Positions 1-4,563 of a stretch of DNA of 6,588 nt are shown here, piece by piece. The notes below the pieces were generated by a model. It had not been told where the DNA came from. It saw only the letters and a list, made by a program, of their open reading frames with translations, and did not search any database. A program made the position numbers and the translations under genes. Position 1 is the first letter of the stretch, and every line of letters starts with the position of its first letter. This DNA comes from Clostridia bacterium (GTDB lineage Bacteria; Bacillota; Clostridia; Oscillospirales; Acutalibacteraceae): NCBI GenBank assembly GCA_017501865.1, contig JAFVWD010000147.1, positions 1 through 6,588 on the forward strand, in the 5' to 3' direction.

Positions 1-2
1 GT

Positions 3-1652
3 GTAATAATATATATTGCCGAGCCTGTGGTGGATTTTATTAATTCAACAAGAACCGGGCTTACCTTTGCCTGGGATAAGGTTGCAGGTGTAGAGGGCTA
101 CATCGTGTACAAGGTTACTGAGAACGGACTTGAGCAATTAGCGGTTCTCGGTGCAGATACAACAAGCTATACAGACACTACTGTAAAAGATGGTCAGAGC
201 TATACATATGCAGTAGCATCTACGGACTATCACGGTAACCCCGGAACTTACACAACATTTACAACTACTCACGTTAAGCCTGAACTTAAAACACTTGCGA
301 CTCCTGCAGTGAAAATAGCCAAGACTACAAAAGGTATAAAGGTCACATGGAATAAAATTGCCGAGGCTGAAACTTATATAGTTTACAGAAGACAATATAA
401 CAAGAAAACCGAAAAGTGGGGCGGCTGGAAAGTATCTGTAAAGGATTTAAAAATAACATCTTTTGTTGATACTACAGTTAAACCGGGTGAGTATTACCGT
501 TATACAGTCAAGGCTGCAGGTAATGAGGCTATAAGTAAGTTTAAATCAACAGGTACGCTGAAATATGATATGGCACCTACCGTTAAAGCGGTAAATGTAA
601 AAGACGGTATACAAGTAACCTGGACAAAATTAGCAAATGCGACGGGTTACACAGTGTATTCTGCTACATACGATGCAAAAACCAAAAAATGGTCCTCGTG
701 GAAAAACAGAGGTACTGCAGGTAAAAATACTACCTCCTGGACAGATAAAGCTGCCAAGGGCGGGAAATATAACCGCTATACAGTAAGAGCAGTTTACGGA
801 AGCTTTAAAAGCAGCTATAAGGCAACAGGCAGTGTTATGCGTTTAGCGCAACCATCTGTAAGTGTTTCGAGAGTATCAAATGGTGTTAAGGTTAAGTGGT
901 CAAAGGTAGCAGGCAGTAAGCAGTACACTGTTTACCGCAGACAGTACACAGACGGAAAATGGACAAAATGGACTGCAATGGTTCATATGGATAAGTCAAC
1001 TTCTTCCTGGGTGGACAGAAGAGCTCTCAAGGGTGTTAATTACAAATATACAGTAAGAGCTGTAAACGGAAGTGCAAAAAGTCCTTTTGTTGCGAGTGCA
1101 ACAGTTAAAGGTGTAGTTGCATCCTGTATCCATAAATACATTGATGGCAGATGTAAGTTCTGTGCTCATTGTGAGGATGTTGATTATGCATTGAGATACC
1201 TTATAATGGATAAAGGTGTTAAAGACGGTAACATATATCATCTTATAATGACAAGGCAGAGCGGAAAATTCAAATATATTCACTATGTTTCATATGATAA
1301 GGATTTGGATATGGTAATGTTCTCGCTGATTACAGAGAGTGATAAAACTCTGAGCGGAACACAGCTTTATTACAGATATAAATGTCAGACTCAGAATGTA
1401 GGTATGTTATATGAACAAGATGGTAAGGAAGAAATATTCTGCCAGGGTCAGATATATACCAATTATTTCTCGGGCAAAAATCCTGAAGTAATTGCCTACA
1501 GTTGTTCAGAAGGCGGAAAGACAGCAGATAAATTTGAAGGTGTGCTTTCTGCAGATGTTGCTGCAATTCTTGCAGGAACAGAACAGATATTAAAGAAAGC
1601 AAACGCAGGCTTCGGAATTAAAGAGCTTGGTTTTGTGAATGCATTAAAGTAA
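3..1652 (+). CDS. Fibronectin type III-like repeat protein, probable exported/cell-surface protein (5' end missing)
   Basis: The reading frame is open to the left edge (first whole codon at nt 3, no in-frame stop), so the GTG at nt 27 is very unlikely to be the start; it lies inside the first repeat. 549 residues are visible. Numbering from that GTG (add 8 for visible residues), four beta-sandwich-like units of about 90 residues occupy roughly 2-91, 92-182, 183-273 and 274-362. Each has a G-[IV]-x-[VF]-x-W-x-K strand, a [YT]-x-V-Y strand and a Y-x-Y-[TA]-V-x-A strand, the usual Fn3 pattern. Residues 363-541 form a different domain opening with a Cys/His cluster (C367, H369, C376, C379, H381, C382), which I do not recognise. 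Clostridial proteins of this design are usually secreted or wall-bound and bind glycans or proteins; any signal peptide or catalytic domain would lie upstream. Export is inferred. Fn3-like fold: fairly sure; function: unknown. Confidence 0.85.
   Translation, partial: VIIYIAEPVVDFINSTRTGLTFAWDKVAGVEGYIVYKVTENGLEQLAVLGADTTSYTDTTVKDGQSYTYAVASTDYHGNPGTYTTFTTTHVKPELKTLATPAVKIAKTTKGIKVTWNKIAEAETYIVYRRQYNKKTEKWGGWKVSVKDLKITSFVDTTVKPGEYYRYTVKAAGNEAISKFKSTGTLKYDMAPTVKAVNVKDGIQVTWTKLANATGYTVYSATYDAKTKKWSSWKNRGTAGKNTTSWTDKAAKGGKYNRYTVRAVYGSFKSSYKATGSVMRLAQPSVSVSRVSNGVKVKWSKVAGSKQYTVYRRQYTDGKWTKWTAMVHMDKSTSSWVDRRALKGVNYKYTVRAVNGSAKSPFVASATVKGVVASCIHKYIDGRCKFCAHCEDVDYALRYLIMDKGVKDGNIYHLIMTRQSGKFKYIHYVSYDKDLDMVMFSLITESDKTLSGTQLYYRYKCQTQNVGMLYEQDGKEEIFCQGQIYTNYFSGKNPEVIAYSCSEGGKTADKFEGVLSADVAAILAGTEQILKKANAGFGIKELGFVNALK
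30..1112 (+). repeat. Four tandem Fn3-like protein repeats of about 91 codons
   Basis: Units lie at about nt 30-299, 300-572, 573-845 and 846-1112 (91, 91 and 89 codons for units 2-4). They are diverged in DNA but keep short shared stretches: TATACAGTAAGAGC occurs at 777-790 and again at 1047-1060, and a related TATACAGTCA is at 501-510, all encoding the Y-T-V strand. Units 2, 3 and 4 share a W-x-x-W loop (KWGGW, KWSSW, KWTKW) that unit 1 lacks, so unit 1 is the outlier. Unit borders are approximate, set by eye from the recurring strand motifs and the P-x-V segment at each start. Confidence 0.8.
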
Positions 1653-1737
1653 TAAAAATACAAATTAATGCAGTACAGCCACAACAAATACAATGTGGAT
1701 ATAAAAAAAGCGCAGACCATATAAAACCGGATATAGC

Positions 1738-1775
1738 AAAGGGTTCAACAGGTAAATTCACCTGTTGAACCCTTT
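1738..1775. terminator. Perfect 16-bp inverted repeat between convergent genes, probable bidirectional terminator
   Basis: Nt 1738-1753 and 1760-1775 are exact reverse complements (AAAGGGTTCAACAGGT on the left arm), separated by a 6-nt loop AAATTC. The hairpin sits 85 nt after the stop of the Fn3 protein gene and 52 nt after the stop of the minus-strand malic enzyme gene, where a shared terminator is expected. The A3/T3 ends of the stem give only a short U run on either strand and no long U tract follows, so it is weaker than a textbook intrinsic terminator. It could instead be an RNA 3'-end stabiliser or an interspersed palindrome. The rest of the 1653-1827 gap shows nothing else convincing. 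Confidence 0.65.
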
Positions 1776-1827
1776 AAGCTTATTGAGGATAATTTCTGAG
1801 ATTAATTTCTCGGTTTGTTTTTGTGTT

Positions 1828-2997
1828 TTATCGTACAACACCATCTTTAATTGCCTGCTTTTTCACAGCTTCGGCAATTTCAGAAGCAACATTTCTGTCA
1901 AGAGCAAACGGAATTATGTTTTCTTCATTCAGCTCATTTTCAGGTATGTGCTCAGCAAGCGCTTTCGCGGCAGCAATTTTCATATTTTCTGTTATGGAAG
2001 TTGCATCGGCATCTAAGGCACCTCTGAAAATACCCGGGAAAACAAGAACATTGTTAATCTGATTAGGAAAATCGGAACGTCCTGTGCCTACTATTCGGGC
2101 ACCTGCATTTTTTGCTTCATCCGGCATGATTTCGGGAGTGGGATTTGCCATTGCAAAAATAACAGAGTCGTTATTCATAAGCTTTACCATATCTGCTTTG
2201 AGCACACCGGGAGCAGAGACACCTATGAATACATCGGCATTTTTTATTGCAACAGAAAGGTCGCCCTTTAAATTTTCCTTGTTAGTTGTTTTTGCAAGAG
2301 AAATTCTTTCTTCGCCGAGTGAAAGGTCGGTTTCTTCAATAATACCCTTTTTGTCAACGAGAACCATATTTTCAGCACCCGCAGCAATAATCATCTTTGA
2401 AATAGCGGTTCCGGCAGCACCAAGACCGTTTATAACAATTTTTGCGGTTTTTATATCTTTTTTTACAACCCTTAAAGCATTGAGGAGTGCGGCAAGTACC
2501 ACTACTGCAGTACCGTGCTGGTCATCGTGGAAAATAGGAATGTCACAGCATTCTTTTAACTTTTTTTCAATTTCAAAGCATCGCGGTGCAGAAATATCTT
2601 CTAAGTTAATTCCTCCGAAACTGCCTGAAATGAGCGAGATTGTTCTGACAATTTCATCAACATCTTTTGATTTTATGCAGAGTGGGAAGGCATCAACATC
2701 AGCGAAAGCTTTAAATAAAGCACATTTGCCCTCCATAACAGGCATACCTGCTTCAGGACCTATATCACCCAAGCCTAAAACAGCAGTTCCGTCTGTTATA
2801 ACTGCTACAAGATTATTTCTTCTTGTGAGCTCAAAAGATTTGTTTACATCCTTTTCTATTTCAAGACAAGCCTCTGCAACACCGGGAGTGTATGCCAGAG
2901 ACATATCTTCTCTTGTTTCAATGGGACAACGGGTAACAACTTCAATTTTTCCGTTCCATTCGTAATGCTTTTTTAAGGATTCTTGTCTTATATCCAT
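1828..2997 (-). CDS. NAD(P)-dependent malic enzyme (malate dehydrogenase, oxaloacetate-decarboxylating)
   Basis: A complete 389-residue cytoplasmic enzyme of the short bacterial malic enzyme family, which oxidatively decarboxylates malate to pyruvate and CO2 with reduction of NAD(P)+. Catalytic residues are in place: Tyr36 in SLAYTPGVA and Lys91 in MEGKCALFK, with the 55-residue spacing known for this family. The metal ligands are Glu133-Asp134 (LEDISAP) and Asp159 in FHDDQHGTA, which matches the malic enzyme signature. The Rossmann glycine motif GLGAAG is at 191-196, with Asp215 ending the second strand (LVDKKG). An acid there often favours NAD, but cofactor choice cannot be settled by reading. 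ANPTPEIMP and the GRSDFPNQINN segment near the C-terminus are also typical. There is no phosphotransacetylase-like extension as in long MaeB. The start ATG has AAGGTG 8 nt upstream. It lies 21 nt after prfB, so it is very probably co-transcribed with it. Confidence 0.95.
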   Translation of the reverse strand: MDIRQESLKKHYEWNGKIEVVTRCPIETREDMSLAYTPGVAEACLEIEKDVNKSFELTRRNNLVAVITDGTAVLGLGDIGPEAGMPVMEGKCALFKAFADVDAFPLCIKSKDVDEIVRTISLISGSFGGINLEDISAPRCFEIEKKLKECCDIPIFHDDQHGTAVVVLAALLNALRVVKKDIKTAKIVINGLGAAGTAISKMIIAAGAENMVLVDKKGIIEETDLSLGEERISLAKTTNKENLKGDLSVAIKNADVFIGVSAPGVLKADMVKLMNNDSVIFAMANPTPEIMPDEAKNAGARIVGTGRSDFPNQINNVLVFPGIFRGALDADATSITENMKIAAAKALAEHIPENELNEENIIPFALDRNVASEIAEAVKKQAIKDGVVR

Positions 2998-3005
2998 TTA
3001 AAATT

Positions 3006-3011
3006 CACCTT
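3006..3011 (-). promoter_or_regulatory. Ribosome binding site of the malic enzyme gene
   Basis: AAGGTG on the minus strand, 8 nt before the ATG at 2997-2995, inside the 21-nt gap after the prfB stop. The gap has no room for a separate promoter, so translation from the prfB transcript is expected. Confidence 0.8.
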
Positions 3012-3018
3012 GCGAGAA

Positions 3019-4125
3019 TTATTGGTTTGCCTGTGATTTCAGGTATGCGTTAATGAATCCGTCTAAATCGCCGTCCATAACTGCATTTATATTACCGTTT
3101 TCAAAGTTTGTTCTGTGGTCTTTTGCAAGAGTATAAGGCATAAACACGTAAGAACGAATCTGACTGCCCCAAGCAATTTCTTTCTGAACACCCTTTATGT
3201 CACTTATTTTATCAAGATGCTCTCTTTCCTTGATTTCGATAAGCTTGGATTTGAGCATGCGCATAGCAACCTCTCTGTTCTGGTGCTGACTTCTTTCAAC
3301 CTGGCAAGAGCATACGATTCCTGTAGGTATGTGAGTAAGACGAACTGCAGAGGAGGTTTTGTTAACCTTCTGGCCACCTGCACCGGATGAACGGTAAACA
3401 TCCATTTTAATATCCTCAGGTGCAATATCAACCTCAATTGTGTCATCAATTTCGGGCATAACCTCTAAGGATGCAAATGAAGTGTGACGTCTGCCTGAAG
3501 CATCAAAAGGAGAAACGCGAACAAGGCGGTGAATACCGCTTTCGCTCTTCATATATCCGTAGGCATTTTCGCCTTCTATAAGAATAACTGCAGATTTAAG
3601 ACCTGCTTCATCGCCGTCAAGGTAGTCAAGTGTAGAAACCTTGAAGCCGTGTCTTTCACCCCAACGGTTGTACATACGGAAAAGCATCTGAGCCCAGTCC
3701 TGTGCCTCAGTTCCGCCTGCACCTGCGTGGAATGTAAGAATTGCGTTGTTTGAGTCGTACTCGCCTGTGAGGAGTGTTGAAAGTGTCATAGCATCAAGCT
3801 GAGAAACGAAGGAGTCAACACTACCGCGGCATTCATCAAAAAGAGATTCATCCTCTTCTTCATTTGCTAATTCAATTAAGGTGAGTGTATCATCAAAAAC
3901 TGCTCTGAGGTCATCATAAGCCTTAATTTTACTTTTTAAAGCAGCTGTACGCTGAACAATTTTCTGGGAATTCTGAATATCATCCCAAAAACCGTCCTGA
4001 GCACTCTGCTCCTCTAAATCTTTGACTTCTTCAGCCATTTTTTTGAGCCCTAAGGCTTCAGATAAATCATTAAGTTTATCTTCATAAGACAGTAATTCGA
4101 GTCTGAGTTCTTCAAATTGAAGCAT
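3019..4125 (-). CDS. prfB: Peptide chain release factor 2 (RF2), single-frame gene without programmed frameshift
   Basis: A 368-residue class I release factor that reads UGA and UAA stop codons on the ribosome and triggers peptide release. With the start at nt 4125, the RF2 recognition tripeptide Ser-Pro-Phe is at 205-207 (RVSPFDASGRRHTS) and the catalytic GGQ at 250-252 (SSGAGGQKVNK), the same numbers as in E. coli RF2, which supports this start. A longer frame reaches an ATG at nt 4200, but its first 25 codons overlap the promoter, whereas AAAGGA lies 10 nt before the ATG at 4125. The N-terminal half is acidic and helical; residue 246, before GGQ, is Ser. Where many bacteria have CUU-UGA-C for autoregulatory +1 frameshifting, this gene reads TTA-GGG (Leu25-Gly26, nt 4053-4048) and continues in frame. 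It is the first gene of an operon with the malic enzyme and is divergent from ileS. Confidence 0.97.
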   Translation of the reverse strand: MLQFEELRLELLSYEDKLNDLSEALGLKKMAEEVKDLEEQSAQDGFWDDIQNSQKIVQRTAALKSKIKAYDDLRAVFDDTLTLIELANEEEDESLFDECRGSVDSFVSQLDAMTLSTLLTGEYDSNNAILTFHAGAGGTEAQDWAQMLFRMYNRWGERHGFKVSTLDYLDGDEAGLKSAVILIEGENAYGYMKSESGIHRLVRVSPFDASGRRHTSFASLEVMPEIDDTIEVDIAPEDIKMDVYRSSGAGGQKVNKTSSAVRLTHIPTGIVCSCQVERSQHQNREVAMRMLKSKLIEIKEREHLDKISDIKGVQKEIAWGSQIRSYVFMPYTLAKDHRTNFENGNINAVMDGDLDGFINAYLKSQANQ

Positions 4126-4135
4126 ATTAAAAAAA

Positions 4136-4141
4136 TCCTTT
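4136..4141 (-). promoter_or_regulatory. Ribosome binding site deciding the prfB start
   Basis: AAAGGA on the minus strand, 10 nt before the ATG at 4125-4123. It supports Met at 4125 as the real start rather than the in-frame ATG at 4200, which has no usable site and falls within the promoter spacer. Confidence 0.75.
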
Positions 4142-4179
4142 CCAAAGAAATAATTTATTTCATATTTTACCAAATACTT

Positions 4180-4208
4180 ATTATAACCAATTTTAGTCAA
4201 TATGTAAA
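4180..4208 (-). promoter_or_regulatory. Sigma-A-type promoter of the prfB-malic enzyme operon
   Basis: On the minus strand, -35 TTTACA (nt 4208-4203) and -10 TATAAT (4185-4180) are separated by exactly 17 nt. Transcription would begin near nt 4173, leaving a 5' untranslated region of about 48 nt before the prfB ATG. A TTGACT (4200-4195) lies between the boxes but is only 9 nt from the -10, so it is not the partner. Confidence 0.75.
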
Positions 4209-4269
4209 GAATAAGTTTTAAAATTATTTAAGTTTATTAAGTTTCAGGCAAAATAATAAAATAAAACAC

Positions 4270-4298
4270 TTGCAAATATTTATTCAATATGGTATCAT
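4270..4298 (+). promoter_or_regulatory. Extended -10 sigma-A-type promoter of the ileS leader
   Basis: -35 TTGCAA (4270-4275) and -10 TATCAT (4293-4298) are 17 nt apart, with a TG extension (4290-4291) ahead of the -10. A start near nt 4305 would place the T-box Stem I at the very 5' end of the transcript, as is usual for these leaders. It is divergent from the prfB promoter, with about 60 nt between the two -35 boxes. Confidence 0.75.
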
Positions 4299-4304
4299 AC
4301 ACAA

Positions 4305-4540
4305 TGTATGAAAGGCTTTGACGAAGACAGTAGGTTTTTAAGAAAATCTCAAAGCGAGTCGGGGACGGTGCAAGCCCGGCAGATTTCAAAAGCTGAAAAT
4401 CACTTCTGAGCTGAAAAGCTGAAACTGCAGTAAGCTTTTACGGAGACTCACCGTTACAGGAGTGGCGTATGACAGTACGCAGTAATAAAGGTGGTTGCAA
4501 GTTAGTCTTGTCCTGTTATTACAGGGCAAGCTTTTATTTT
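4305..4540 (+). promoter_or_regulatory. T-box riboswitch leader, isoleucine specifier, controlling ileS
   Basis: This transcribed leader senses uncharged tRNA-Ile and lets RNA polymerase read into ileS when charging is low. Stem I has the conserved 5' element GACGAAGACAGTAG (4320-4333), a middle helix AAATCT/AGATTT (4344-4349/4381-4386) and the apical GCGAG...GGTGCAAGCCCG block (4354-4378). The specifier codon is ATC followed by A (4399-4402), in GAAAATCACTTC. AGCT-GAAA-AGCT (4409-4420) is a small Stem II-like hairpin. Stem IIA/B is a pseudoknot: ACGG/CCGT (4440-4443/4451-4454), with loop ACTC (4446-4449) pairing GAGT (4460-4463). Stem III is GCGTA/TACGC (4465-4469/4476-4480). The T-box bulge TGGT (4492-4495) is complementary to an ACCA tRNA end, fitting the A73 of tRNA-Ile. 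Antiterminator arms are 4482-4491 and 4512-4522, plus GCAAG/CTTGT (4497-4501/4507-4511). The exact 5' end is estimated from the promoter. Confidence 0.93.
4507..4540 (+). terminator. Regulated intrinsic terminator of the T-box leader
   Basis: CTTGTCCTGT (4507-4516) pairs with ACAGGGCAAG (4521-4530) over 10 bp with one G-U pair and a TATT loop, followed by CTTTTATTTT. Its 5' arm and loop (4507-4522) are also the 3' half of the antiterminator, so the two folds exclude each other. It lies 23 nt before the ileS start, with the ribosome binding site just past it. Confidence 0.88.
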
Positions 4541-4550
4541 GCACAAATAC

Positions 4551-4556
4551 AGGAGG
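4551..4556 (+). promoter_or_regulatory. Ribosome binding site of ileS
   Basis: Consensus AGGAGG, 7 nt before the ATG at 4564. It lies outside the terminator hairpin, so control of ileS appears to be at transcription rather than by hiding this site. Confidence 0.9.
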
Positions 4557-4563
4557 AAAAAGA

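Noticed and set aside
27..29. GTG as the start of the Fn3 protein gene
   Set aside because: The frame is open to the left edge, no ribosome binding site precedes this codon, and it falls at the beginning of a repeat. The gene is truncated by the window.
1679..1698. Small hairpin CCACA/TGTGG after the Fn3 gene
   Set aside because: Only 5 bp with a 10-nt loop, followed by an A run and not a U run on the plus strand; easily expected by chance.
2084..2965. A 293-codon open frame on the plus strand opposite the malic enzyme
   Set aside because: It lies wholly antisense to a clear full-length enzyme, has Ser/Phe/Ile-rich low-complexity composition, and no convincing ribosome binding site; it mirrors codon bias on the other strand.
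4126..4200. A 25-residue N-terminal extension of RF2 from the ATG at 4200
   Set aside because: The -10 box (4185-4180) and part of the spacer lie within it, so it would not be transcribed. The ATG at 4125 has a ribosome binding site and puts SPF and GGQ at the expected positions.
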